Positions 1-8,515 of a DNA stretch of 64,000 nt are shown in pieces. A program made the translations under genes and the position numbers. The number at the start of each line of letters is the position of its first letter. Position 1 is the stretch's first letter. The notes beneath the pieces are model-generated. The model did not search any database and was not told the DNA's origin. It saw only the letters and a list, made by a program, of their open reading frames with translations. The stretch is taken from assembly GCA_017411325.1 (NCBI GenBank), contig JAFQQJ010000064.1, positions 1-64,000 on the forward strand, written 5' to 3'. The DNA comes from Clostridia bacterium. GTDB lineage: Bacteria; Bacillota; Clostridia; CAKSNL01; HGM11501.

Positions 1-538
1 CAAGTGTCTTAAGGTCGTCAGCTGTAAGCTCAACGTCCTGCTTAACACCCTTTTCTTCCTTCATCTTGTCGATAAGCTCTTCAAAGTACTTCTTACCAAC
101 TTCCATAACTACGTCAGAATACATCTGGATGAATCTTCTGTAGCAGTCCCAAGCCCATCTGGGGTTGCCAGAAGCAGTTGCCATATATTCAACAACTTCT
201 TCGTTAAGACCGAGGTTAAGGATTGTGTCCATCATACCGGGCATGGAAGCTCTTGCACCGGAACGAACGGAAACGAGTAAGGGATTAGTCTTATCGCCGA
301 ACTTCTTTCCGCAGATTTCTTCCATCTTTGCGATGTATTCAAGGATCTGAGCCTTGATATCATCGTTGATCTTTCTGCCGTCCTCATAGTACTGAGTACA
401 AGCTTCAGTTGTAACTGTGAAGCCCTGGGGAACGGGAAGACCGATCTTTGTCATTTCAGCAAGGTTAGCGCCTTTACCACCGAGAAGCTCTCTCATAGAC
501 GCGTCGCCTTCTTTGAACAAGTAAACAAACTTTGTCAT
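1..538 (-). CDS. ppdK: Pyruvate, phosphate dikinase, N-terminal part (runs off window)
   Basis: This is the first 179 residues of PPDK; the gene continues beyond position 1. PPDK interconverts pyruvate + ATP + phosphate and PEP + AMP + diphosphate in the cytoplasm, linking glycolysis and gluconeogenesis in anaerobes. The protein starts [12 protein letters not shown], followed by [21 protein letters not shown] and [16 protein letters not shown], all hallmarks of the N-terminal ATP-grasp nucleotide-binding domain. The ATG at 538 is preceded by AGGAGGT with 8-nt spacing. It lies downstream of recO in the same direction across a 142-nt AT-rich gap. That gap holds an AAAAAAGACAAA/TTTGTCTTTTTT pair (about 611-682) which could act as a weak recO terminator. 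Identification is secure; the rest of the enzyme (about 700 residues, with the phosphohistidine and PEP-binding domains) is not visible. Confidence 0.97.
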   Translation of the reverse strand, partial: MTKFVYLFKEGDASMRELLGGKGANLAEMTKIGLPVPQGFTVTTEACTQYYEDGRKINDDIKAQILEYIAKMEEICGKKFGDKTNPLLVSVRSGARASMPGMMDTILNLGLNEEVVEYMATASGNPRWAWDCYRRFIQMYSDVVMEVGKKYFEELIDKMKEEKGVKQDVELTADDLKTL

Positions 539-680
539 TGGTTTTTACCTCCTAATTATAATTTAACATATCAATAATACACTAAAATCAAAAAAATTTC
601 CACCCTTTTTTGAAAAAAGACAAAACTTTTTTTAATCCGTGTATCTTTTTTATCATCTTTTACCAAATATTTGTCTTTTT

Positions 681-1430
681 TTATTGCATTTTCACCAATT
701 TTTTAAAATAATCAAGGGTTTTCATATGCTCCGCCACGTGGCAGGCTATGAAGCTTTCCGTGTAGGCGGTTGCCTTTTTCAAAGTAGGCTCATCCACTTC
801 CGTTTTGAAAAGGCCGCTTACAAATGGTGCTTTTATTATGTAGTCCATAAATGAAGCCGCCCTTGTCCCTTCCGCCTTCAATCCAAGAAGAGATGCACAT
901 CTTCTGCAGAGAACACCGCCCTGAACAGGGCTGAAAGCAAAGGGGCCTTCTTCCGTTTCACAGCTTACGCAGGAGGAAACACGCGGTTCAAATCCGGACT
1001 CCTTAAGTATCTTAAGGTCGTAGATTATTTTAAGCAGGTTTATGTCCTTTTCCTCATCTTGAAGCATATAAAGGCAGTTTAACAAAATCTTAAGCCCCAT
1101 TCCCATATCCTCCGGAGCCAGATGCCCCGCCAGGTCCGCCATATAAATTCCGAGGGCAAGACGAACGCAGTCATCCCGGAGGTGATAAAAGCTTTCGATG
1201 CACTCAGCTGAGCTTAAGGAATAAACATCGCCCTTTGGCGGATTTAAGACGAATTCGCCGAAACAGAGCAGCTCAGAAGCTGCTCTGTTTTTACTCTTCA
1301 TACTTCTTACGCCCTTGGCGCTTACGGAAATTTTTCCGAATTCGGCAGTAAGAAGAGTAAGCATTTTATCATAGTCCCCGAAGTTCACCTGCCTTATTAC
1401 AAGGCCTTTCACTTTTACAGGCTCTGCCAC
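681..1430 (-). CDS. recO: DNA repair protein RecO
   Basis: RecO (249 aa) anneals single strands and helps load RecA at gaps in the RecFOR pathway. The N-terminal OB-fold is seen in KVKGLVIRQVNFGDYDKML and ISVSAKGVRSMKSKN. The central helical domain carries a four-cysteine zinc site: CVSC near residue 153 and CRRC near residue 177. The start is a GTG at 1430, placed by AAAAGGAGG just upstream, and length is normal for the family. It follows era and a small YqzL-like gene whose reading frame overlaps the recO start by 62 nt. The era-recO linkage is typical of Firmicutes. Confidence 0.95.
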   Translation of the reverse strand: MAEPVKVKGLVIRQVNFGDYDKMLTLLTAEFGKISVSAKGVRSMKSKNRAASELLCFGEFVLNPPKGDVYSLSSAECIESFYHLRDDCVRLALGIYMADLAGHLAPEDMGMGLKILLNCLYMLQDEEKDINLLKIIYDLKILKESGFEPRVSSCVSCETEEGPFAFSPVQGGVLCRRCASLLGLKAEGTRAASFMDYIIKAPFVSGLFKTEVDEPTLKKATAYTESFIACHVAEHMKTLDYFKKLVKMQ

Positions 1431-1512
1431 ACTCTTCCCTCCTTTTGCCCTTTTCCTTCATAAAAAGATAATCGGATATTTTTCCGCTTTTGTAAAAATT
1501 TTTTTCTTCCAT
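1369..1512 (-). CDS. Small YqzL-like protein overlapping recO
   Basis: A 47-codon frame starts MEEKNFYKSGKISDYLFMKE with GGAGGTGCACC immediately upstream. Its first 20 residues match the pattern of YqzL, the roughly 47-residue protein of unknown function encoded just before recO in Firmicutes (aromatic-x(2,3)-SG-x-I-x-x-YL-x-x-KE). The frame runs 62 nt into recO in a different frame, and its basic, Cys-containing second half (KGKRREECGRACK) is constrained by the recO coding sequence. Position, ribosome binding site and motif support a real gene; there is no direct evidence that the distal half is functional. No role is known. Confidence 0.6.
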   Translation of the reverse strand: MEEKNFYKSGKISDYLFMKEKGKRREECGRACKSERPCNKAGELRGL

Positions 1513-1565
1513 GGTGCACCTCCATATATATTTTACGGAAAATACACCGTCACTATTTAAGGAAT

Positions 1566-2459
1566 TTACTTCCTTTCAAAGCCCAGCGTCTTTAAATCGC
1601 TCATACTGTTACGCCAGTCGGAGCGAACCTTTACCCATAATTTAAGGAATACTTTTTTGCCGAAAAACTTTTCCATATCGCTTCTCGCATAGCTTCCCAC
1701 TCTCTTTAAGGCTTCTCCTCCCTTGCCGATAATAATGGATTTATGGGAATTTTTCTCGCAGTAAATTGCCGCCTCAATTCTGAGAAGGTCTTCTCCGTCG
1801 GAAAATTTTTCAATTTCCACCGCGGTGCCGTGGGGAACTTCCTTATCGAAAAGTCTCAAAATTTTCTCTCTTATCATTTCTGATGCAATGTCCTTTTCCG
1901 GAACGTCGGTCATCTGGTCTTCAGGGTAGTACATAGGCCCTTCGGGAACTAATTTCAATACTTCCGAAATAACCTTGTCCGCACTTTCCTTAAGCGCCGA
2001 CATGGGAATTACAGCCTCGAAGTCACAAAGAGAAGTATATTGGGCAATTACTGGAAGGATTGCATCCTTTGAAGCCGCATCCGCCTTGTTAAGTACCAGT
2101 ATGGCGGGAATCTTTCTTGTCTTAAGCTGGGCAATAAGCTCCTTTTCGGTTTCGCCCGGTGTTTTGTCGCACTCTGCAACCAAAACCGCCGCATCAACAT
2201 CGGCGATGGTTTCCGTTACAACACGGTTCATAAATTCACCGAGACGGTTTTTCGGCTTATGAACGCCCGGAGTATCCACGAATACAAGCTGATAATCATC
2301 TGTTGTCTTTATGGTGAGAATGGAATTTCTCGTTGTCTGGGGCTTGTTTGAAACAATCGCCAGCTTGTCCCCTGTTATTTTATTAAGCAATGTACTTTTT
2401 CCTGTGTTAGGACGGCCCACTATTGCAACAAAGCCTGACTTGAATATTTTATCTTCCAT
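1566..2459 (-). CDS. era: GTPase Era
   Basis: Era is a cytoplasmic GTPase that binds the 3' end of 16S rRNA and aids 30S subunit maturation. The protein (297 aa) has G1 GRPNTGKS (15-22), G2 region NKPQTTRN (38-45), G3 DTPGVHK (62-68) and G4 NKAD (about 124), and a C-terminal KH domain with IIIGKGGEALKRVGSYAR. ATG 2459 is preceded by GAGGTAAACT. It follows ybeY by 8 nt, so both are surely co-transcribed; ybeY and era also cooperate in 16S rRNA processing in other bacteria. The dgkA and cdd genes often found between ybeY and era in Firmicutes are absent. Confidence 0.97.
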   Translation of the reverse strand: MEDKIFKSGFVAIVGRPNTGKSTLLNKITGDKLAIVSNKPQTTRNSILTIKTTDDYQLVFVDTPGVHKPKNRLGEFMNRVVTETIADVDAAVLVAECDKTPGETEKELIAQLKTRKIPAILVLNKADAASKDAILPVIAQYTSLCDFEAVIPMSALKESADKVISEVLKLVPEGPMYYPEDQMTDVPEKDIASEMIREKILRLFDKEVPHGTAVEIEKFSDGEDLLRIEAAIYCEKNSHKSIIIGKGGEALKRVGSYARSDMEKFFGKKVFLKLWVKVRSDWRNSMSDLKTLGFERK

Positions 2460-2467
2460 AGTTTACC

Positions 2468-2938
2468 TCATTCTCTCGGCAGGTTCATTGCCGCCAAAAT
2501 CTTTTTCTCTTTTGCCTGCATTTCTTCTCTGTCGCTATCCTCCATATGGTCATAGCCTAAAAGATGAAGCATTGAATGTACCGTTAAAAAACCCACTTCT
2601 CTTCTTTCGGAGTGGCCAAACTCCTCTGCCTGCTCTTTCGCCCTTTCAAGGGAGATTACTATGTCGCCGAGAAGGAGGTTGTCTCCGTTATAGGTTAAGC
2701 TCTCCTCATATATGCACTTATCCTCATCAAAGGCAAGCTGAGGGAAGGACAATACATCCGTGGGGCCTGTTCTATACATATATTCTTCGTTCAGCTCAGC
2801 AATTTCGGAATTTGTGCAGAGCGTTACGCTTATTTCGCAGTTTTCATCCATATCTTCCTCTGCCAATGCCGCTTTTACGGCAAGCTCAATAACCTCGTCA
2901 AAGGCGTTTTCCTCAATTGTCCTCTCTATCAGAAGATT
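2468..2938 (-). CDS. ybeY: Endoribonuclease YbeY
   Basis: YbeY is a zinc-dependent RNase needed for 16S rRNA 3'-end maturation and 70S quality control. The metal site HxxxHxxxxxH is seen as HSMLHLLGYDH at residues 121-131. I chose the ATG at 2938 (MNLLIERTIEENAF, 156 aa). The longer frame upstream overlaps pgpH heavily and would add 26 unconserved residues, whereas 2938 gives the usual family length and has AAAAGGAGC upstream. The first 26 nt overlap the 3' end of pgpH, indicating translational coupling within the yqfC-to-recO operon. Confidence 0.95.
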   Translation of the reverse strand, partial: NLLIERTIEENAFDEVIELAVKAALAEEDMDENCEISVTLCTNSEIAELNEEYMYRTGPTDVLSFPQLAFDEDKCIYEESLTYNGDNLLLGDIVISLERAKEQAEEFGHSERREVGFLTVHSMLHLLGYDHMEDSDREEMQAKEKKILAAMNLPRE

Positions 2939-4958
2939 CATCAGCTTTCTGCTCCTTTTCATCATATTTGATTCTCTTGTGGAAATGGCTTCCAAGCATT
3001 GAAACAAAGGCATCAATTATATCGCCAAGCTCGCGGAAGGAAAGGTCGCATTCGTCAAGCTCCCCTTCATTCATTCTGTGCTTTACTATCTTTGTTACCA
3101 TTGCACGAATGGATTCCTCCGTCTTGTCGTCAAGACTTCTTACCGCCGCCTCGCAGGAGTCAGCCAGCATTACAATTCCCGCTTCTTTGGATTCCGGCTT
3201 GGGCCCGGGATATCTGAAATCCTCTTCCCTCGCATCCGGATTCAATTCCAGTGCTTTTTTATAGAAAAATCCCGTCAGAGTTTCGCCGTGATGCTGTGCA
3301 ATAACATTTCTTATATCCTTGGGAAGGCGGTACTGTCTTGCAATTTCAAGACCGTCCTCGACGTGACTTCGGAGAACCTTTGCAGATTCTGCCGGCATAA
3401 GTACATCGTGAGGGTTATCCCCCATCTGATTTTCAAAGAAATAGTCCGGCCTTCTGAGCTTTCCTATATCGTGATAATAAGCTGCCACCCGCGCAAGCTG
3501 ATTGTTTGCCCCGATTCTGAGGCAAGCCGCCTCCGCCAGGTTTCCTACCATAAGGCAATGATGATATGTGCCCGGAGCCTCGAACATAAGCCTCTTTAAA
3601 AGGGGCTTTTCGGGATTTCCCAGATCGTTTAACTTAAAGGGGGTTATAATGTTGAATATGTTTTCAAAAACCGGGGTTGTTCCTATTGTAAGTACAGAAG
3701 AAACAAGACCGTTTATTGCCCCGAAAATTGCCGTCTTTACCACAATATCCGCCGTTTTACCGGTCATAAGCATAGCCATTGCCGCACAAAGAGCTCCCGC
3801 CACCATAGTATAAACCATTGCCTTGGCATAGCCGGATACACCCTCCACCTTTTTGAATATCATGGATGCTATTGTTGAGAGTGTTATCATCATTATGATA
3901 AATTCCTCAGGCTGTCCAAGCATAATCGATGCCGCAAAGCAAAGATAAATACTTACAATAGAAGAAAGGCGTGTGCTTACAAAGGTCGCCATAAGTATTG
4001 CGCAATAGGGAAGCGGCACAAGATACACATAATTCTTGGGTACTCCCCGCATCAGAAATACGATTAAGAGCATAAGAACGGGAAGAATGCTTGCCATAAT
4101 GATTTTTTCCTGTGAAAATTTATTTCTTTCTGATTTAAGCATTATGTAGTAAACAGAAAGTGCATAGGATGCCATCATTAAAATAAGGATTCCGATGGCG
4201 TACTTTACGTTAATGTGGCTTGCACCCTTTAATACGCCCATATCAGAAAGAAGGGCTATATGAGCATCACTTATTACTTCGCCGCGTCTTACAATAATCT
4301 GATTTTTCTTGTATACAGTGGGTTCAATAAGCTTTCTCGCCTTTTCTCTTTCCGCCTCGGTAAGCTCGTAATTGAATTCCTCATTGATTCTTGTATATCC
4401 TTCGAAAAATTCGTCAGCCACCTTCTTTTTGGCAAGCTCTGTTTCCTTTGTCAGGAAAAGTGCTTCCATCTGTGAAAGCGCTTCTCCGCGGTCAATTACT
4501 CCCTTATCCATTATTTCGGAAAATACCTCGCGGACATTCTGGGAAAACTTGCTGTAATCGGCTCCGGTCATTGTTATAAGATAGGAGATACTGTCGTCTG
4601 AAAGTGCAATGTCAATATCCTCTTTTATAAAGCTCACCTTTCCTGCCAGGGAAAGCTCCATGCTTCTTGCCTCGGTTATTGCCGCAAAGCTGTTCTGAAG
4701 CTTCGTAAGCTGATCCTCATTTACCTGGAAATTAACCGAATACTGATTTTCAACCTGATTGGCCGCCGCATCCCTTCTCCTCTGGGTTGTAACCTTATCC
4801 TCAATTTCCCGGGTAGCATAAATATCCTCTGTGCACACATCCCCCGTATTATAGTCATAGCTTTCGGGAACGGCAGATATGAGAATTATCAGAAATGATA
4901 AAACAAAGGATATCAAAAGTGCCAGAGAAACCTTAAGATTATTTTTAATTTTTCTCAT
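2913..4958 (-). CDS. pgpH: PgpH/YqfF-type membrane HD phosphohydrolase (c-di-AMP phosphodiesterase)
   Basis: This 681-residue membrane protein of the 7TMR-HD family is predicted to hydrolyse cyclic di-AMP at the inner face of the membrane. It has an N-terminal membrane segment (LALLISFVLSFLIILISAV), a long extracytoplasmic region of about 220 residues, a bundle of about seven membrane segments, and a C-terminal HD domain with YYHDIGKLRRPDYFFENQ, YHHCLMVGNLAEA and IAQHHGE. The ATG at 4958 (MRKIKNNLKVS) is chosen over the in-frame ATG at 5009 because GAGGAGAAAAA sits directly before it. It overlaps the phoH end by 14 nt. The c-di-AMP role comes from characterised Listeria PgpH; the HD metal ligands are present. 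Confidence 0.92.
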   Translation of the reverse strand: MRKIKNNLKVSLALLISFVLSFLIILISAVPESYDYNTGDVCTEDIYATREIEDKVTTQRRRDAAANQVENQYSVNFQVNEDQLTKLQNSFAAITEARSMELSLAGKVSFIKEDIDIALSDDSISYLITMTGADYSKFSQNVREVFSEIMDKGVIDRGEALSQMEALFLTKETELAKKKVADEFFEGYTRINEEFNYELTEAEREKARKLIEPTVYKKNQIIVRRGEVISDAHIALLSDMGVLKGASHINVKYAIGILILMMASYALSVYYIMLKSERNKFSQEKIIMASILPVLMLLIVFLMRGVPKNYVYLVPLPYCAILMATFVSTRLSSIVSIYLCFAASIMLGQPEEFIIMMITLSTIASMIFKKVEGVSGYAKAMVYTMVAGALCAAMAMLMTGKTADIVVKTAIFGAINGLVSSVLTIGTTPVFENIFNIITPFKLNDLGNPEKPLLKRLMFEAPGTYHHCLMVGNLAEAACLRIGANNQLARVAAYYHDIGKLRRPDYFFENQMGDNPHDVLMPAESAKVLRSHVEDGLEIARQYRLPKDIRNVIAQHHGETLTGFFYKKALELNPDAREEDFRYPGPKPESKEAGIVMLADSCEAAVRSLDDKTEESIRAMVTKIVKHRMNEGELDECDLSFRELGDIIDAFVSMLGSHFHKRIKYDEKEQKADESSDREDN

Positions 4959-5940
4959 TTTTTCTCCTCTCGGCAGCCTTTGCCGCCTTTTCTCTTTCGT
5001 ATTTTTCATAGCTTGTTATTATTTTCTGAACAAGGGGATGCCGCACAACGTCCTTTTCCGAAAGGGCGCAGAAGGCAATTCCCTCAATATTGCGAAGCAC
5101 CTTCATAGCTTCCTTAAGTCCCGAGGTTTTTCCGTCGGGAAGGTCAATCTGTGTTATGTCTCCCGTTACGATAACCCTTGAGCCGAAGCCGATTCTGGTT
5201 AAAAACATCTTCATCTGCTCGGGGGTGGTATTTTGCGCCTCGTCAAGAATGATGAAGGCATCATCCAATGTTCTTCCTCTCATATATGCAAGGGGGGCAA
5301 CCTCAATCTGTCCGCGCTCCTGATATTTCTGATATGCCTCAACACCCATCATTTCGTACATCGCATCATATAAAGGTCTTAAATAAGGATCCACCTTCAT
5401 CTGCAAATCTCCGGGTAAGAAGCCCAGCTTTTCTCCTGCTTCCACCGCAGGGCGGGTTAAAATAATTCTGCTCACTTCCTTTTTTCGGAAGGCTTCAACA
5501 GCCATTGCCACAGCCAGAAAGGTTTTTCCGGTTCCCGCGGGGCCTATTCCGAAGCAGATGGGGTTTTCCTTTATTGCCTTTATATACTCCTTTTGTCCGA
5601 GAGTTTTCGCCTTTATGGGTTTCCCCTTTGAGGTGATGCAAATAAAATCCCCGTTTAAGGAAACTATTCCCGATGCAGAGCCTTCCCTTGCCATAGCGAT
5701 ACAGTACCTTATACCCTGCTCCGTTAACGGCTCATTGTTTTTAAGCACACTCATCATTGCACCGATTGCCTCATATGCGGCATTTACATTTTCCTCAGAA
5801 CCCATAATTTTTATTACGCTTCCCCGGTTTATTATCTGCACATTAAGCTCGTGCTCCACAAGCTTGATGTTAAAGTCAAAGCTTCCGAAAAGCTCCGCCA
5901 CCTTTGACATATCTTCTATTTCATAATTTCTTTCAACCAT
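4945..5940 (-). CDS. phoH: PhoH family ATPase
   Basis: A 331-residue PhoH-like P-loop ATPase, a predicted RNA-associated NTPase or helicase; its exact role is unsettled even in model species. Visible motifs are Walker A GPAGTGKT, the Walker B region IILDEAQNTTPEQMKMFLTR, and a conserved VTGDITQIDLP segment. The N-terminal 100 residues form a KH-like nucleic-acid-binding region (VIKIMGSEENVNAAYEAI). Two ATGs are close together: 5949 has no room for a ribosome binding site, whereas 5940 (MVERNYEIEDM) has GAAAGG at normal spacing, so 5940 is preferred. The protein ends in a basic tail (RRKNEKN) that overlaps pgpH. It lies 19 nt after yqfD, the standard Firmicutes arrangement. Confidence 0.95.
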   Translation of the reverse strand: MVERNYEIEDMSKVAELFGSFDFNIKLVEHELNVQIINRGSVIKIMGSEENVNAAYEAIGAMMSVLKNNEPLTEQGIRYCIAMAREGSASGIVSLNGDFICITSKGKPIKAKTLGQKEYIKAIKENPICFGIGPAGTGKTFLAVAMAVEAFRKKEVSRIILTRPAVEAGEKLGFLPGDLQMKVDPYLRPLYDAMYEMMGVEAYQKYQERGQIEVAPLAYMRGRTLDDAFIILDEAQNTTPEQMKMFLTRIGFGSRVIVTGDITQIDLPDGKTSGLKEAMKVLRNIEGIAFCALSEKDVVRHPLVQKIITSYEKYEREKAAKAAERRKNEKN

Positions 5941-5959
5941 AGGTTTCATCCTTTCGGTA

Positions 5960-7123
5960 TTAATCTGTCTTCTGTGTGAGCGCTATGTTCTCCGAGCATT
6001 CAAAAATCACCGTAACATACGTTTCTCTGTCGCTCAGCTTCTCAGTTTTAAGAAGTGTATTTTTTATTTCCACACCTTCGGGGAGTTCTTTTTTATAATC
6101 CGCAATAATCTTCTTTTCCGCCTCTGAAACAGCCTTTTCTTCCGTAAGTACTATTTTGTCTTTTACGGCTTCCTTATATTCCGTCCGTATTATCCTCAAG
6201 GGCAGGGGAATTTCCCCGAATAGCAATACTTCTTTTTCGCTTTTTTTCTCACTGTAGCATTCATACGGTGCTTTTGAGGAAAAACGGAAGCTCATTCCGA
6301 AAGAGCCTATTACTATACTGTAATAATTCTTTTCCCTGCCGGTGTATGTAATAATTTCTTTTTCATGCCTGACCTCACAGCCCGACTTAGTCCAGAAAGA
6401 GGCATAAACATCTCCCATGGCATGAGTCGGCAAAGAGCCCTCTGTAACAGGCGAAATCAGCTCCTGTCCCCTTACAACGCTGTCTCCGACAGATACCGTC
6501 GCCCGTCCCCGCTTTACCGTTATGTCTGTAATTATCCCGCTTCGCTTCGCAATGACTCTTGCGGGTTCTTTAGTATCAACAGGCTTATCCCGAAGCTCCT
6601 TTTCCCTTACTCTTATATAGCAGACAGTTCCCTTTATTTCGGGCCATATCCAGGAAAGCCTCGGTTCTGACGCAAGGGCTTTTTCGCTGAAACTCTTTTC
6701 ATCCACTTTATATTTTACCACACCTTGACGCAATCCGCAATAGTTTGCCAAAATTTTTATTTCTTCTTTTGTGAGTTTTTCATTGCCTTCAATGCGGATT
6801 GACCACACAAAGGAGTTAAGAATGCCTACCGTAAGCAAAAATGCCACCGCTCCGAGCATAAGGAATTTACGTCTGAATATCTTCTTTGCAAAAAACGGAA
6901 GTCCCGCCTTTTTAATTATCCTTACCCTGCACCCCGACCGCTTGGCGGGAACTGTCATTTTACGGAAGTCCTTCTTTAACGTACAAAGAATTATCCCATC
7001 ATTTGTCCTCACCGCATCCGTTATATAAATTCCCTTAAGCGCACACAAATTAACAAAGCGCTCCGGATATTTTCCCGAAACGGATAAAACAAGATATCCC
7101 GAAATCCGATGTGAAAAATCCAT
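5960..7123 (-). CDS. yqfD: Sporulation protein YqfD
   Basis: YqfD is a membrane protein of the mother cell expressed during sporulation; its biochemical role is unknown. The 387-residue protein has a cytoplasmic N-terminal domain, one clear membrane segment at about 87-108 (LMLGAVAFLLTVGILNSFVW), and then an extracytoplasmic region with IRIEGNEKLTKEEI, resembling the POTRA-like element of this family. Length is normal. The next gene upstream is yqfC (10-nt gap) and downstream is phoH, the canonical order. The presence of yqfC-yqfD is good evidence that the organism belongs to a spore-forming lineage. Confidence 0.93.
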   Translation of the reverse strand: MDFSHRISGYLVLSVSGKYPERFVNLCALKGIYITDAVRTNDGIILCTLKKDFRKMTVPAKRSGCRVRIIKKAGLPFFAKKIFRRKFLMLGAVAFLLTVGILNSFVWSIRIEGNEKLTKEEIKILANYCGLRQGVVKYKVDEKSFSEKALASEPRLSWIWPEIKGTVCYIRVREKELRDKPVDTKEPARVIAKRSGIITDITVKRGRATVSVGDSVVRGQELISPVTEGSLPTHAMGDVYASFWTKSGCEVRHEKEIITYTGREKNYYSIVIGSFGMSFRFSSKAPYECYSEKKSEKEVLLFGEIPLPLRIIRTEYKEAVKDKIVLTEEKAVSEAEKKIIADYKKELPEGVEIKNTLLKTEKLSDRETYVTVIFECSENIALTQKTD

Positions 7124-7133
7124 GGGTAGCCTC

Positions 7134-7400
7134 CTATATAAACTCCAGGCTTTTTAATTTGCCCGATACCGATATTATTTCATCCGTAATTCCCGAAATG
7201 CAAAGCTCCCTGCCTTCCAGCCTTATTATTGCGCTTTTTGTGTTTATTTTTATACTTCCTTCGTCATAGCTTATAATCCCCATATGGTTTTCGATATTAC
7301 AGGAAAAATCCCCCGCCAGACTTATATAAGGGACATCCAGCAAAACCTCTCCGGGAAAGGATGTTTCCGCCATCGCCTTTTTCAATATGTCCTTTTTCAA
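7134..7400 (-). CDS. yqfC: Sporulation protein YqfC (YabP/YqfC family)
   Basis: An 88-residue protein of the YabP/YqfC family, with EVLLDVPYISLAGDF, a central NHMGIISYDEGSIKI strand region and a C-terminal GRELCISGITDEIISVSGKL motif. Its function is unknown, but it is a sigma-E-dependent sporulation gene in Bacillus. Translation appears to begin at a TTG (7400) since AAGGAGG lies 10 nt upstream and there is no closer ATG. It heads the yqfC-recO operon and is divergent from ylbJ. The 85-nt shared region contains CATACTGT on the minus strand and CATATAAA on the plus strand, which resemble sigma-E -10 boxes; -35 matches are poor, so this is only suggestive. Confidence 0.88.
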   Translation of the reverse strand: MKKDILKKAMAETSFPGEVLLDVPYISLAGDFSCNIENHMGIISYDEGSIKINTKSAIIRLEGRELCISGITDEIISVSGKLKSLEFI

Positions 7401-7485
7401 GAAAACGCCCCCTCCTTCACATTTTATGCAAAAATGTCCTTCTTATTACAGTATGTCCCGCATATAAATGCAATGGAGTGATTTT

Positions 7486-8505
7486 ATGAAAAAGCTTTTA
7501 TCCGCATTACCTCCCGTACTTATTCTCTTTCTGCTTTTCTCAATGCCTTTTTTGTCAGATTATGTAAAAGATTCGGTTAAAAGCGGAATCGAAATCTGTT
7601 TATCAAGCCTTGTCCCCTCGCTTTTTCCCTTCCTGTTCCTGTCATCTCTTGCTTCCTCCTTTGCATCGCCCTTACTGACAAGGCTTTTCGCACCGCTTTT
7701 TTGCCCTCTTTTCGGAATAACCCCTCCTTCGGTGTCAGCGGTTATTTCCGGGCTGCTTGGCGGCTTTCCTTCGGGAAGTGCAGAAAGCGCAAGGCTTTAT
7801 TCGGAAAAGAAAATATCAAAAGCCGAAGCTGAGCGTCTGCCCCTTTTCTGCAACAATGCGGGGCTTATGTTTGTCATCGGCACCGTCGGAGCAGAACATT
7901 TTTCCTCCTTTAAGGCAGGACTTATATTATATTTTTTTCACATTTTTTCATCCGTTGTATGCGGAATACTGACGCGGGACCCAAAAAATATATCCTCTTA
8001 CACTAAGGAGACCGCCTCATATGTTCCGCTGTCACAATTCCCTTCACTTTTTACCTCAGCCGTCAGAAATTCCGTATTTTCAATGGCTCTCATTTCCGGA
8101 AACTTTATGGTTTTCCGCGTTTTCACAGCCCTCCTTTGCGGTATTTTCGGAAACAGCATTATCATTTCCTTTATTTCGGGACTTTTTGAAGTAACCGGCG
8201 GAATTTTGTCTATGCCCGAAAATACAACCGGGCTTATTCTTTCCGCCTTTCTTTTGTCCTTTAACGGGTTTTGTGTGCATATGCAGGCGCTCACCTTCTT
8301 TTCTCCTCTCGGACTTTCAATGAAAAAGTGTATCATCGGCAAGTCCTTTTCCGCCGTTTTAACCGCCTTTTTAATGTATGTCGCTCTTCCGGAAAACTTT
8401 TTCCCCGAAAAGAGCCTTCCGCCGATGGTCATTTACATCATTATCATACTCATTCCCCTTCTGCTTCTCATTCCTCATGCAAAAAAGGCATCAGACGCTG
8501 TCTGA
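7486..8505 (+). CDS. ylbJ: Sporulation integral membrane protein YlbJ
   Basis: A 339-residue polytopic membrane protein of the nucleoside-recognition (Gate) superfamily, related to YlbJ, which is needed for spore cortex formation and heat resistance in Bacillus. Family motifs are GLLGGFPSGSAESARLY, then KISKAEAERLPLFCNNAG; about eight hydrophobic segments are visible. The ATG at 7486 (MKKLLSALPPV) has GGAG eight bases upstream; the in-frame ATG at 7468 lacks one. The protein is somewhat shorter than Bacillus YlbJ (about 400 aa). It is monocistronic and its stop codon lies inside the descending arm of a bidirectional terminator. Confidence 0.88.
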   Translation: MKKLLSALPPVLILFLLFSMPFLSDYVKDSVKSGIEICLSSLVPSLFPFLFLSSLASSFASPLLTRLFAPLFCPLFGITPPSVSAVISGLLGGFPSGSAESARLYSEKKISKAEAERLPLFCNNAGLMFVIGTVGAEHFSSFKAGLILYFFHIFSSVVCGILTRDPKNISSYTKETASYVPLSQFPSLFTSAVRNSVFSMALISGNFMVFRVFTALLCGIFGNSIIISFISGLFEVTGGILSMPENTTGLILSAFLLSFNGFCVHMQALTFFSPLGLSMKKCIIGKSFSAVLTAFLMYVALPENFFPEKSLPPMVIYIIIILIPLLLLIPHAKKASDAV

Positions 8506-8509
8506 TGCC
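8487..8509. terminator. Bidirectional terminator between ylbJ and the 8-oxoG glycosylase gene
   Basis: A perfect 10-bp stem GGCATCAGAC/GTCTGATGCC with a 3-nt loop is flanked by A6 on the left and T5 on the right, so it can terminate both converging transcripts. The ylbJ stop codon (8503-8505) is part of the stem. Confidence 0.9.
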
Positions 8510-8515
8510 TTTTTA

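Noticed and set aside
2311-2892. Plus-strand ORF of 193 codons opposite era and ybeY
   Set aside because: It lies across two well-supported genes, has Leu/Pro/Arg-rich shadow composition and no ribosome binding site.
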